Source of the DNA: Syntrophopropionicum propionicicum_A
GTDB taxonomy: Bacteria; Bacillota; Desulfotomaculia; Desulfotomaculales; Pelotomaculaceae
Direction of reading: 5' to 3'
Length of the DNA: 64,000 bases
Assembly: GCF_048984525.1 (NCBI RefSeq)
Contig: NZ_JBMGJC010000001.1
Coordinates: forward strand, 186,001 to 250,000
Shown: positions 16,997-25,984 of the stretch, piece after piece
Numbering within the stretch: the stretch's first letter is position 1
How the letters are laid out: every line of letters starts with the position of its first letter
Translations under genes and position numbers: made by a program
The notes under the pieces: generated by a model
What the model saw: the letters and a program-made list of their open reading frames with translations, nothing else
Told to the model about the DNA's origin: nothing
The model's database searches: none

Positions 16997-17330
16997 TTTG
17001 TCTTTGGAAGCCAAAAGCATAATGTATACAATATATTATATTAAATAAACAAGTATACAGTATAACAAATTCAAAATACATTGAACTATATAAATAAAAT
17101 TAAAACTAAATGAACTAAATATTTTTGATAGTTATCCCTTTAAATATAATGTTGTTGTTATTAAAAACCAGCTGCTGGCACATTAATCAGATTGCAGGTA
17201 TTCACTATTAAAGCTCTATTATCAAAAGGTTATGTCTAAACAATTAAATCTTTTGTATCGGAGGGATGAAACGCTAGACAATCTTGATATTTAAACTTTT
17301 CTAATTAATTGCTTATGGGGGGTGTATTTT
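16997..17330. other. AT-rich intergenic region upstream of MFS transporter
   Basis: About 330 bp with no plausible gene. A TGGCAC (17176) and TTGCA (17192) resemble sigma-54 halves, but GG and GC are 15 bases apart, too far. A GGAGGG before a three-codon frame at about 17261-17278 (ATG AAA CGC TAG) may be chance. The long leader suggests regulation of the transporter. Confidence 0.5.
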
Positions 17331-18680
17331 ATGTCATCAGTTCCGGCAAGTGCATTATCAGCAAAAAAACCTTTAGAGAAATCCACTAAACTTGCCATGA
17401 TATCACAATTCCTGGGTTTCGCCATGGATGCTTATGATATGGCACTGGTAATAGTTATGGCTCCGATGCTGAGCACACTTTTTGTATCGCCAAAAGGCAG
17501 TGAAGCCTGGCAGTACATAGCTATTGTTTTAACTTATTCCATTACTATGGCCGCGCGGCCGGTCGGGTCAGCCATATTCGGCCACTATGCGGACAAGATC
17601 GGCAGGCGGATGCTCTTGATTTACACCATCGGCGGTGTTGGTCTAATGTCCGTTGTCGCTGCTTTTCTTCCCACCTACCAGCAGGTGGGTGTAATGGCTT
17701 ACGTATTCTTTGCTGTGGTCAGATTTATCATGGGCGTTTTCTTTGGGGGGGAATACGCCGTGGGCCATACTTTCGCCATTGAACACGCCCCGGTCGGCAA
17801 GCGCGGTATCATCGGCGGATTTATCCAATCCGGGTTTCCCGCTGGATACGTCGTCGCCTCCCTTGTCTTCGCAGCCATTAACGCCGGTTTGGGCAAAGAG
17901 GCCATGTTGGCGTATGGTTGGAGAATTGCATTTTTTACAGGCGTGATACCCATTATTCTGGCCATCTACATCAGAGGGTTCCTCCCTGAATCACCTAAAT
18001 TTGAACAAGCAAAGGAAAAAGGCACTATTGAAAAAGCGCCCTTTCTCAGCCTTTTTAAACCACCTCAGCTCTGGACATTCCTGCAGGTATTCTTTTTCAT
18101 GACCGGTCTTTTCCTGACAGATTACTCTGTATACGGCTTCCTGCCCAATATATTGACCCTGGGAGGCAGGGGTTTCGATCCCACAACATACAGCTTAATT
18201 TACGGTTTTGCCCTGTTCTGCGCTTTCCTGGGATACAATTTCTACGGCTGGCTGTCAGAAATCGTCGGCCGGAGAAAGCTGACCATGTACTACTGTGTCT
18301 TCCTGGTGGCTTTTGGTGTCCCGGTATACTATGTGCTTTACCACGCGGCCCTTTCCCGCAACATAATGATTGCCCTGATTGGAACAGTTATGGCGGGGAT
18401 GCTGAAGCTGGCGTGGGGTGTTGTCCCGTCATACCTTTCTGAACGTTTCCCGACCAAGCGCCGTGCCGTTGGAGTGGGATTCGGCTATTCTTCCGGAGCT
18501 TTGATCGGCGCCTGGTTCAGCATCTATGTCTGGTGGGCTCACAGCATACCATTTATTAAGTCGATAGAAGGTGAAGATATGTGGCTTTCACCGGCCGTGA
18601 TTTTAACCATCGGCGCGGTGATGACGTTTGTCAGCCTGATTTTCAGCCCAGAAACAAAGGACGTTGAGCTGGACGACTAA
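17331..18680 (+). CDS. MFS transporter, sugar/metabolite:H+ symporter type
   Basis: 449 aa from ATG 17331, with GGGGGG eight bases upstream; the GTG at 17322 overlaps the SD and is rejected. About 12 membrane segments. The signature GHYADKIGRRMLL after segment 2 and the PESPKF motif after segment 6 place it in the MFS sugar/metabolite-H+ symporter group that includes carboxylate carriers. The next genes on the other strand encode a C4-dicarboxylate-type sensory system, so a carboxylate such as fumarate, succinate or propionate is a reasonable substrate guess, not proven. Confidence 0.9.
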   Translation: MSSVPASALSAKKPLEKSTKLAMISQFLGFAMDAYDMALVIVMAPMLSTLFVSPKGSEAWQYIAIVLTYSITMAARPVGSAIFGHYADKIGRRMLLIYTIGGVGLMSVVAAFLPTYQQVGVMAYVFFAVVRFIMGVFFGGEYAVGHTFAIEHAPVGKRGIIGGFIQSGFPAGYVVASLVFAAINAGLGKEAMLAYGWRIAFFTGVIPIILAIYIRGFLPESPKFEQAKEKGTIEKAPFLSLFKPPQLWTFLQVFFFMTGLFLTDYSVYGFLPNILTLGGRGFDPTTYSLIYGFALFCAFLGYNFYGWLSEIVGRRKLTMYYCVFLVAFGVPVYYVLYHAALSRNIMIALIGTVMAGMLKLAWGVVPSYLSERFPTKRRAVGVGFGYSSGALIGAWFSIYVWWAHSIPFIKSIEGEDMWLSPAVILTIGAVMTFVSLIFSPETKDVELDD

Positions 18681-18720
18681 TAATAAAAACGGTTGACTAT
18701 TACAGAAAACTTCTGGTAAA

Positions 18721-18760
18721 AGAGGCTGCCCTTAGTTACAACCGGGCAGCCTCTTTTTTT
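18721..18760 (+). terminator. intrinsic terminator of the MFS transporter
   Basis: AGAGGCTGCCC-N12-GGGCAGCCTCT followed by seven T. An 11-bp perfect stem. On the minus strand only four T follow, so it may act weakly for the converging genes. Confidence 0.93.
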
Positions 18761-18777
18761 AAAGTTAATCCGTTATT

Positions 18778-18955
18778 ACATGATTAGCAAGATTTAAAAG
18801 ATTAACAAGATATTTTTATAAATTACTTAAAAAGGAATGAATATAAATTATAATATTGAATAAATAATTATTTAATCCTGTAAATCTTGATAATCCTGTT
18901 AATCCTGTGAAATTATTTTTTAATTAATCCTGTAAATCCTGTCAATTTGTTTAGT
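18778..18955. repeat. interspersed inverted-repeat element, family A (ACAGGATTAAC type), copy 1
   Basis: The left end has degenerate GATTAGCAAGAT/GATTAACAAGAT units; the right end has AATCCTGTAAATC, TAATCCTGTTAATCCTGT and AATCCTGTAAATCCTGTCAA units. The halves are roughly inverted complements around a very AT-rich centre. A related element lies at 53008-53187. No coding content. It abuts the stop codon of the TRAP-type binding protein. Confidence 0.7.
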
Positions 18956-19982
18956 TGTTATTCTTTAATTCCTCCACCGATTCGATCAGGTCGGGGCCGA
19001 TAATATATTCAAACTCCTGGTAAAGCGGCTTCAGCACCTGAATCCATTCAGACTTTTCATCGTCTGTCAGGTAATGCAATTGCACCGCCCCTGACGCTGT
19101 AATCGTCTGCATGCCCTCCCTGTTCATTCTCAACGCCTGCTGGCGCTCCCATTCCGTGACCTCGGCCAGCGTGCTCTCCAGAAGGCCCCTTATATCTTCC
19201 GGCAGGCCGTTCCAGTATTTCTCATCAGTTAATACAACGTAGCCCATGTATCCGTGGTTTGATACTGTTATATACGGCTGGACCTTAAACAAGTTCTTAG
19301 AGCAAATATTGGATATAGTGTTTTCTTCTCCGTCAATTGTACGGGATTCGAGCGCGCGGTACAGGTCGTCAAAAGACCCTTCCACCGGTTTCGCGCCCAG
19401 TTTTTCAAACTGCTTTTTCAAGACCTGGCTGTTGATCATTACCCTGAAAGACAAACCCGCGAAATCATCAGGATGGACCACCGGCTTCTGGTTGTTGGTC
19501 ATCACCTTAAAGCCGCTGTCCCAGAAAGCCAGCGCGTGGAGATTATTTTGCCTGAGGCCCTCGAACAATCGGCTGCCGATATAACCGTCCATGGCCTGAT
19601 GGACTTTGCTTTCATCAGCGAAAGCGTACGGCAGATCAAATACCTGCCACAGGGGGAATACCCCTGACAGCTTGGAAGTCGCGGGCGCTATCATCTGGAC
19701 CGCGCCGGACTTCAGCGCTTCGATCTCTTCACCATCTTTATAAAGAGTTGAATTGGGGAAAACCTGTACTTCCACCCTGCCCCGCGTGCGTTCTTTGACC
19801 AGTTCCGCAAAACGCTCGGCGGCCAGGCCTTTTGGCGTGTTTTCAGCTGTTACGTGTGAAAATTTTAATACAATTTTTTCATCAGGGCTGAACTGTTCTT
19901 TATCTTCAACTCTTTTCCCGCATCCGCTGACTGCAAAGAGCAGCAAAGAAATACACAGGATAAGGGCAAGCCTGTTTTTCAT
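18951..19982 (-). CDS. TRAP-type C4-dicarboxylate binding lipoprotein, probable co-sensor (DctB/DctP-like)
   Basis: 343 aa with a lipoprotein signal (VSGC at about 18-21). DctP family: FSHVTAENTPKGLAAERFAELV, EVQVFPNSTLYKDGEEIEALKSGAVQM, and GLSFRVMINSQVLKKQFEKLGAKPV with the conserved substrate-binding Arg. No TRAP membrane genes (DctQ/DctM) are near. It lies 11 bp after a DctR-like response regulator and a DctS-like kinase, as in Bacillus where the DctB binding protein works with DctS-DctR as a sensor. A co-sensor role is therefore more likely than transport. Confidence 0.88.
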   Translation of the reverse strand: MKNRLALILCISLLLFAVSGCGKRVEDKEQFSPDEKIVLKFSHVTAENTPKGLAAERFAELVKERTRGRVEVQVFPNSTLYKDGEEIEALKSGAVQMIAPATSKLSGVFPLWQVFDLPYAFADESKVHQAMDGYIGSRLFEGLRQNNLHALAFWDSGFKVMTNNQKPVVHPDDFAGLSFRVMINSQVLKKQFEKLGAKPVEGSFDDLYRALESRTIDGEENTISNICSKNLFKVQPYITVSNHGYMGYVVLTDEKYWNGLPEDIRGLLESTLAEVTEWERQQALRMNREGMQTITASGAVQLHYLTDDEKSEWIQVLKPLYQEFEYIIGPDLIESVEELKNNN

Positions 19983-19993
19983 TGTTTCACCTC

Positions 19994-20671
19994 TTATTCT
20001 CTCACCTTGTAGCGGTTCACAGGGCGGCCGATGGATCCATACTGCATACCCAGCATAACCTTCCCCGTTTTCTCCAGGTAATCAAGATATCTCCTCGCGG
20101 TAACCCTTGCCAAACCGATCCCTTCAGCAACCTCTTCAGCGGATAACGCTTTTCCCTCTTTTAACAAGTACAGGTAAATCTGTTTCAGGGTAAGCTCGTT
20201 TAACCTTTTAGGCATTTCCTCATCAAATTGCTGGCCGCGGCTTTTCGCCAGGCTGTCTACTTCCGCCTGGTTCATTCGCGTTTGCCGTCTAAAACGGTTA
20301 TGCAGGGTTTCGTAACTGTTTAAAGCCGCCTTCAGGCGCAAAAATTTAAAGGGTTTAATTACATAATCAATCGCCCCGTAACGAAAGACATTTTGGACTG
20401 TCCTGGCATCCTGGGCGGCAGTAACTACAATAACGTCCGTCGGCAGGTCGAGACGCCTCATCTCCTGCAGTGCGGTAACGCCGTCCATGTCAGGCAGATA
20501 TATGTCCAGCAGGACCAGGTCCGGCTTTATTTCCTTAACCATGTCCACAGCCTCGCGGCCAGTCCGGGCGACTCCCGCCACCCTAAAACCGGGCACCGCC
20601 TCTACAAAGCCCCGGTTTACCTCGACCACCATCGGGTCATCCTCAACAATCACAACATCAATTGGGGACAT
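19994..20671 (-). CDS. response regulator, CitB/DcuR/DctR family
   Basis: 225 aa. Receiver domain at about 1-120 with VEDD, the phosphorylated Asp in LVLLDIYLPDMDG, and late Lys in DYVIKPF. The C-terminal DNA-binding part (LTLKQIYLYLLKEGKALSAEEVAEGIGLARVTARRYLDYLEK) is the winged HTH of this family. It is six bases from the kinase gene and forms a pair with it. Targets may include the MFS transporter 1.3 kb away; no operator was identified. Confidence 0.93.
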   Translation of the reverse strand: MSPIDVVIVEDDPMVVEVNRGFVEAVPGFRVAGVARTGREAVDMVKEIKPDLVLLDIYLPDMDGVTALQEMRRLDLPTDVIVVTAAQDARTVQNVFRYGAIDYVIKPFKFLRLKAALNSYETLHNRFRRQTRMNQAEVDSLAKSRGQQFDEEMPKRLNELTLKQIYLYLLKEGKALSAEEVAEGIGLARVTARRYLDYLEKTGKVMLGMQYGSIGRPVNRYKVRE

Positions 20672-20677
20672 CTCACT

Positions 20678-22294
20678 TTACGCCTCCTGGGTTTTATCTT
20701 TTTTAGGAATGATAATGCTAAATTCAGCTCCGCCTGCGTTTAAATTTTTGACTGTTATTCTGCCGCCGGCCAGTACAACGTACTGCCTGACCAGGTATAG
20801 CCCGATGCCGCGGTCCGCGGAGCCTTTAGTGGTATAGCCCTGGTTAAAGATAGTTTCAAGTTTTTCTTCAGGTATACCGCTGCCCCAGTCACGCACTGTT
20901 ATAATCAAGTCACCGGGGTTGTCAAATATGGCAAAGTATACCTTGCGTCTTTCCTGTTCAGACTGGCGTACCGCGTCCAACGCGTTTTCGATCAGGTTGC
21001 CGATTACAGCCACCATGTCTCCTGTCTCCAGACAGGGCGGCAGTTCAAAAAGCTTTGACGACCTGTCAATTTCGAGATTGACCCTCAGTTCTTTGGCCCT
21101 GGCGTACTTTCCAAGGATCAGCCCTGCTATACTGTGGTCGAATATATTCTTTGATATTATCCTGGTTAGCTCTTGCTGCTCCTCTGTGATATCAAATATG
21201 TAATCTAAAGCCTGCTGGCTTTTTTCAAGCTGGATCAGGCCGGCTATCGTATGGAGTTTATTCATGTATTCATGGTTTTGCACCCGCAGGGCTTCAACAA
21301 ATGATTTTACTCCAGTCAGTTCCTCGGCCAGCCTGTTTACTTCCGTTTTGTCCTGGAAGGTTGCCACGGCTCCGATAATTTCTCCCTGGTATTTTATCGG
21401 CACCCGTTTAGCCAGGACTATCGTGTTATTAATAATCATCTCGCTGTTTAACTGCGATTGCCCCGTATTTATAACCTCCGGCATGAGGGTGCCGGGAATG
21501 ACGTCAGCAATGTACTTGCCTATGATTTCGTCTTCACTCCTGCCGATAATGCGGATAGCCTCGTTATTTACAATAGTAATCCTGCTGCTTGAGTCAATCG
21601 CTATAATTCCTTCGCTTATCGACTGGAAAACAGCAACCCGTTCTTCTAAAAGCCTGGCCATTTCCTCCGGCTCCATGTTGAACATGGCGCTTTTAATTCT
21701 CCTGGACAGGTAAAATGAACCGGCCAGTCCGATGGCCATTCCTATACCGATGGCATAGTAAACCGAAATCTGTATGGATTTTAACAGATCTATTTTAGTA
21801 GGTGTCAGCACTCCGACTAAAACCACACCGACCTGCCTGGTGCCCTCATCCACTTTCACCGGCACAAAAGCCCTTACAGACGGCCCCAGAACTCCCTGGG
21901 CCTTTGATATATATTCATTGTTTGCCAGGGCGGGACCGAGGTCGGCGTCAGTGAATTTATTGCCTATTCTCTCTTCCACCGGGTGTGAATAACGCGTGCC
22001 TTCCATGTCCAGGATCACAACATATTCAACGCCGGTGGCCAACCGGGTGCGCTCCGCGATCGGCTGTATAACAGTGCCGCCGCCCGGCGTTCCCACGTTT
22101 TTTTGTATTTCTTCGAACTGGGCGAGCGTCCTGGCAATAGCCATTGCTCTCATGCCGATTTCATTTTCCATTGAATCGGAAAGCCTTTCGACCACCACAA
22201 AAACACCTATAAAAATAGAAAGGATAACCGTTCCAAAAGAAAGGACGGCTATCTTTGTGCTTAAATTAAAATATTTTTTATTTATAGCAGGCAT
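20678..22294 (-). CDS. sensor histidine kinase, CitA/DcuS/DctS family
   Basis: 538 aa from ATG 22294 (a GTG at 22303 is less likely). A transmembrane segment near 10-35, an extracytoplasmic sensor domain (VILDMEGTRYSHPVEERIGNKF), a second segment around 170-190, a PAS domain (FQSISEGIIAIDSSSRITIVN), the phospho-acceptor box NHEYMNKLHTIAGLIQLE, and an ATPase domain (NLIENALDAV, DWGSGIPEE, GIGLYLV). Members sense C4-dicarboxylates or citrate. Operon with the response regulator and binding lipoprotein. Confidence 0.94.
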   Translation of the reverse strand: MPAINKKYFNLSTKIAVLSFGTVILSIFIGVFVVVERLSDSMENEIGMRAMAIARTLAQFEEIQKNVGTPGGGTVIQPIAERTRLATGVEYVVILDMEGTRYSHPVEERIGNKFTDADLGPALANNEYISKAQGVLGPSVRAFVPVKVDEGTRQVGVVLVGVLTPTKIDLLKSIQISVYYAIGIGMAIGLAGSFYLSRRIKSAMFNMEPEEMARLLEERVAVFQSISEGIIAIDSSSRITIVNNEAIRIIGRSEDEIIGKYIADVIPGTLMPEVINTGQSQLNSEMIINNTIVLAKRVPIKYQGEIIGAVATFQDKTEVNRLAEELTGVKSFVEALRVQNHEYMNKLHTIAGLIQLEKSQQALDYIFDITEEQQELTRIISKNIFDHSIAGLILGKYARAKELRVNLEIDRSSKLFELPPCLETGDMVAVIGNLIENALDAVRQSEQERRKVYFAIFDNPGDLIITVRDWGSGIPEEKLETIFNQGYTTKGSADRGIGLYLVRQYVVLAGGRITVKNLNAGGAEFSIIIPKKDKTQEA

Positions 22295-22337
22295 ATTGAA
22301 CACTCTTTTTATGTTAGGGAAAAATAGTAAAGCTATA

Positions 22338-23249
22338 TTATTTCAGAAACTCCTGGGTACTCTCTTTATCGTTGATATATGCCATAAAGGCCTCCAGCGC
22401 GTAACCTCCCATGCCTTGACTGTGCTTGATCTGGTACAGGTAGCGGCTCAGGTCGATACCGCCCAGCTTTACTTCCTTGACCAGTCCCAGGCTTAAAGCT
22501 TCGGAAACCGCGTACCTCGATACGATGCTGATCCCCAGCTTTGCCTCGACAGCGGTTATTACCGACCTTGTACTACCCAGCTCCATGCCGTGAGGCAGTT
22601 TTTCAAGTGAGATATTCTGCTCGGCAAGTTTCTGCTCCAATGTCCGGCGGGTGCCGGAGCCCCGTTCCCGCAGTATAATTGTTTCTTTTTTTAGGTCTTC
22701 CAGGCTGACTTCCTTAATTTCAGCCCACGGGTGGGAAGGAGGAACAATTAAAACAAGCTGGTCCTTGAGCCATGAAACACACTCGGTGCCTTCCCAGTCG
22801 ATGGGAGCCCCGGTTATGCCGAAATCTATTTCCCTTTCCCGTACCCAGCGCCCGACCTGGCCGCTTCCGGCCACCTTGAGAGTGATTTTTATGCCGGGGT
22901 ATTTTTCCTTAAAACCGCCGATTAAAATCGGCAGCAGGTATTCACCCGGTATCGTGCTGGCCCCGACAACAAGGTGTCCGGTTTTCAGCCCCTTGAGGTC
23001 GTCAAGTCCCGCCTTAATTCTGTTATAATGCCTGATCAGTTGCTTGGCTTCTGGATATAAAAGCCGTCCCGCCTCCGTCAGGATTACCTTCTTATCGCCC
23101 CGCTGAAACAAAGTTACCTGTAAATCTTCTTCCAGTGCCTTAATTTGGAAGCTGACGGCCGGCTGACTCATGAATAGCTGGCGGGATGCTTTTGTAAAAC
23201 TCTGCAGTTCAGCTACCCAGATAAATGCCTCCAGCTGCTTAAAATTCAT
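22338..23249 (-). CDS. LysR-family transcriptional regulator
   Basis: 303 aa. N-terminal HTH (LQSFTKASRQLFMSQPAVSFQIKALEEDLQVTLFQR) and a substrate-binding-type effector domain (GHLVVGASTIPGEYLLP). It resembles the CysL group. Neighbours do not reveal the target; the divergent side is the end of another minus-strand gene, so there is no classical divergent target promoter. It is weakly preceded by GGTGG. Confidence 0.92.
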   Translation of the reverse strand: MNFKQLEAFIWVAELQSFTKASRQLFMSQPAVSFQIKALEEDLQVTLFQRGDKKVILTEAGRLLYPEAKQLIRHYNRIKAGLDDLKGLKTGHLVVGASTIPGEYLLPILIGGFKEKYPGIKITLKVAGSGQVGRWVREREIDFGITGAPIDWEGTECVSWLKDQLVLIVPPSHPWAEIKEVSLEDLKKETIILRERGSGTRRTLEQKLAEQNISLEKLPHGMELGSTRSVITAVEAKLGISIVSRYAVSEALSLGLVKEVKLGGIDLSRYLYQIKHSQGMGGYALEAFMAYINDKESTQEFLK

Positions 23250-23334
23250 GTGATAACCACCGCCTTTAAGGCTTTTTAAAAAACTTTCGCCATATATCTC
23301 CTAATACCTTCTAATTTTTAATTTTTCTAAAAAT

Positions 23335-24570
23335 TTAACCGCGCAATAATTCACGTGCCGCTGAGAGCAGGGCCAGCTTTATATATTCCTTGGACAGCCC
23401 TCCCTGCAGGTATACGGCGTACGGCGGCCGCAGGGGACCGTCCGCGCTTAATTCAAGTGAGGCTCCCTGGACGAAGGTTCCCGCCGCCATAACAACCGGA
23501 TCCCCATAGCCGGGCATTTCGTTTGCCTCGGGCATTACGTGAGAATCAACAGGCGACCCTTTCTGCAGGCCGCGGCAGAAGGCCAGCATCCGCTCCGGCG
23601 TGCCCAGCATAATTGCCTGGACAATGTCACTCCTGTGATCACCGTGCCGTGGCAATACCTTAAAGCCCAGGCTTTCAAAAAACATGGAAGCAAATACAGC
23701 GCCTTTAAGGGCTTCCGAGACAACGTGGGGAGCCAGGAACAAGCCCTGGTAAAGCAGTCTCTGGAAGTCACCGGAAGGTCCAACTTCAGCCCCGATACCC
23801 GGAGCGCTCCAACGGTTGGCGGCCATATCCACGTATTTCTCTTTTCCTGCGACGTAACCGCCTGTCGGAGCAAGACCGCCGCCCGGATTCTTAATCAGAG
23901 ACCCAGCCACCAGGTCGGCGCCGGCTTCCACGGGTTCCTCCAGTTCTACAAACTCGCCGTAACAGTTGTCAACAAATACAATGGCGTCCGGTTTTCTTTC
24001 TTTAATGAATTCTATTGCTTCCCTTATTTTATTTATCCCGAGAGCCGCACCCCAGCGGTATCCCGCGGAGCGCTGCAGCATGACCATCTTTGTCCTAGGG
24101 CTGATGGCCTGTCCCACGGCTGAAAAATCCAGGTCACCTTCACCGGTCAGGTCAACCTGTTTGTAAACAACGCCGAGGTCCCTGAGCGAACCTTGGGATT
24201 CACCCCTGAGGCCGATCATTTCACCGAGTGTGTCATACGGCTCCCCCTGGACAGAAAGCAGTTCGTCGCCTGCGCGCAGGACACCGTACAAACACAAGGC
24301 AATGGCGTGGGTGCCGGATACAATCTGCCCGCGCACCAGGGCTTTTTCCGCGCGAAACACATCCGCGTATATTTTTTCCAGCGTTTCCCGGCCGCTGTCC
24401 CCATAACCATATCCCGTGGAACCTTTCAGGTGATAGTCGCTCACCCTTGCCTTGCGGAATGCCGCCAGGACTTTGGCATGGTTCGCCAGGGCTCTCTCGT
24501 CAATTAAACGGTATATGGGCTCAACTTTGCGATCTACTTCTTTAGCAAGTGTCTCCAGGTTGATACACAT
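23335..24570 (-). CDS. PLP-dependent YnbB-like protein (methionine gamma-lyase family, aluminium-resistance protein)
   Basis: 411 aa. Fold-type I PLP enzyme of the Cys/Met metabolism superfamily: QIVSGTHAIALCLYGVLRAGDELL near the cofactor phosphate, IVFVDNCYGEFVE with the PLP-contact Asp, and SLIKNPGGGLAPTGGYVAG with the Schiff-base Lys. In Bacillus the homologue also sits near hfq, miaA and mutSL, so the neighbourhood is conserved. The true substrate is unknown; the aluminium name is historical. Confidence 0.92.
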   Translation of the reverse strand: MCINLETLAKEVDRKVEPIYRLIDERALANHAKVLAAFRKARVSDYHLKGSTGYGYGDSGRETLEKIYADVFRAEKALVRGQIVSGTHAIALCLYGVLRAGDELLSVQGEPYDTLGEMIGLRGESQGSLRDLGVVYKQVDLTGEGDLDFSAVGQAISPRTKMVMLQRSAGYRWGAALGINKIREAIEFIKERKPDAIVFVDNCYGEFVELEEPVEAGADLVAGSLIKNPGGGLAPTGGYVAGKEKYVDMAANRWSAPGIGAEVGPSGDFQRLLYQGLFLAPHVVSEALKGAVFASMFFESLGFKVLPRHGDHRSDIVQAIMLGTPERMLAFCRGLQKGSPVDSHVMPEANEMPGYGDPVVMAAGTFVQGASLELSADGPLRPPYAVYLQGGLSKEYIKLALLSAARELLRG

Positions 24571-24614
24571 ATATTATTTTTCTCCTCACAAAGATGGAAA
24601 ACAATCCAGAATAC

Positions 24615-25577
24615 TTAAATTTGGTCAGAAGCGCCTTCCAGGTCTTCCCTGTTTATGGCCATCAGGTCCTTTCGGCTGAGGTCGCTTTCTCGCTGAAGCA
24701 GCCTTACCGCCTGGCGCCTGATCGCCCTCTCGATCAGGTTACGCACAAGCCTGGCGTTTCCGCTGTGCTCATGCCGCTTGTGCTCTTTTTCTATAACATA
24801 ACGAAATTCTTCCCTGGCTCCGTTGGAAAGGTAATACTGCCTCTGCTGAAGCATTAAATCAGCAATCGCCAGCAGTTCCCTGTTGCTGAAGTCCGGGAAC
24901 GTAATGTGAATAGGAAAACGTGAGCGCAGGCCGGGATTCGTTTCTACAAACCAGTCCATCTCGTCCTGGTAGCCGGCCAGGATCAGGATCAGGCTGTCCC
25001 GGTGGTCCTCCATCCCTTTTACCAGCGCGTCAATTGCCTCTTTACCAAAATCTTTATCTCCCCCCCTGGCCAGGGAATACGCCTCGTCAATAAACAAAAT
25101 TCCGCCCAGGGCCCTTTTTATCTGGTCCCTGGTCTTCTGGGCCGTGTGCCCGATAAACTCCCCCACCAGGTCGGCTCTTTCAACCTCAATCAGGTGACCT
25201 TTGGGTAGAACGCCCACTTCTTTGAACAGCTTGCCCAGGATCCGGGCCACTGTGGTTTTCCCTGTACCCGGGTTGCCCTTGAATATCATGTGCAAACCCA
25301 GCGGCTCAGAGACCAGCTTCTCTTTCTGCCTCATTTTCTGTATTTCTATATATGAATAAATTTCTTCGATCAGTTTTTTTACACCGTGCAGGCCGACCAG
25401 GGAATTGAGCTCCAGGAGTATCTCACCGGTATTCTTGCTGTTATTTACCTGTTCGGCGCCGCCGCGGCCGGTCCTTAAATTATTCAGTTGGGCCGGGCTT
25501 ATCTTCCATGACCTGCAGTCAGCCTTATGTCCTGTGTTTTTATTGGTACCCTGAACGTTCCAGATTTTTATTTTCAC
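24615..25577 (-). CDS. spoVK: AAA+ ATPase, SpoVK/CbbX family
   Basis: 320 aa from GTG 25577. Walker A GNPGTGKTTVARILGKLF, Walker B GILFIDEAYSLARGGDKDFGKEAIDALVKGMED, and arginine-finger region GLRSRFPIHITFPD. Stage V sporulation protein K is a mother-cell ATPase for spore maturation. Its place between ynbB and hfq matches other spore formers. The first 45 residues are variable and the start is less sure. Confidence 0.88.
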   Translation of the reverse strand: MKIKIWNVQGTNKNTGHKADCRSWKISPAQLNNLRTGRGGAEQVNNSKNTGEILLELNSLVGLHGVKKLIEEIYSYIEIQKMRQKEKLVSEPLGLHMIFKGNPGTGKTTVARILGKLFKEVGVLPKGHLIEVERADLVGEFIGHTAQKTRDQIKRALGGILFIDEAYSLARGGDKDFGKEAIDALVKGMEDHRDSLILILAGYQDEMDWFVETNPGLRSRFPIHITFPDFSNRELLAIADLMLQQRQYYLSNGAREEFRYVIEKEHKRHEHSGNARLVRNLIERAIRRQAVRLLQRESDLSRKDLMAINREDLEGASDQI

Positions 25578-25645
25578 AGGTTTTTAAGCCACCTCGCATC
25601 AGGCATCAGTCATTACCATTATACGCCTGACACGAGCTTTTACGA

Positions 25646-25675
25646 CTAAAAAAGTAAGCCCCTCTTATGAGGGGC
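25646..25675 (-). terminator. intrinsic terminator of hfq
   Basis: GCCCCTC-N4-GAGGGGC, then TTACTTTTTTAG on the minus strand, 15 bp after the hfq stop. Confidence 0.9.
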
Positions 25676-25689
25676 CGCCTATCTTTTGC

Positions 25690-25932
25690 TTAAGAGCCCT
25701 TTGTTTCAGAAAATGTAGTGCTGACAGGCTTCAGCGGACTGATTGTGGAAATAGCGTGTTTATAAACCATCAACTGCTTCCCGTCACTTTCCAGGATCAC
25801 AGTAAAGTTATCAAAACCCTTGACCATCCCTTTCAGCTGAAATCCGTTGACAAGGAATATGGTGACAGGTATATTTTCTTTCCTGACCTGGTTCAAAAAT
25901 GCGTCCTGTAAATTAATTTGTGGTTTCGTCAT
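25690..25932 (-). CDS. hfq: RNA chaperone Hfq
   Basis: 80 aa from ATG 25932; an upstream ATG at 25950 overlaps the GGAGGG ribosome site. Sm-like fold with Sm1 (LNQVRKENIPVTIFLVNGFQLKGMVKGFD) and Sm2 (YKHAISTISP). Binds sRNA and A-rich tails as a hexamer. 53 bp downstream of miaA in the same direction. Confidence 0.97.
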   Translation of the reverse strand: MTKPQINLQDAFLNQVRKENIPVTIFLVNGFQLKGMVKGFDNFTVILESDGKQLMVYKHAISTISPLKPVSTTFSETKGS

Positions 25933-25984
25933 AGCAAGGGCTCCCTCCATAGGTATTTATTATCTTTATTCTTTTCTACAAACC

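Noticed and set aside
17176..17196. TGGCAC and TTGCA upstream of the MFS gene as a sigma-54 promoter
   Set aside because: The GG and GC are 15 bases apart; sigma-54 promoters need about ten.
24615..25577. CbbX Rubisco activase
   Set aside because: No Rubisco genes and the conserved place near hfq fits SpoVK.
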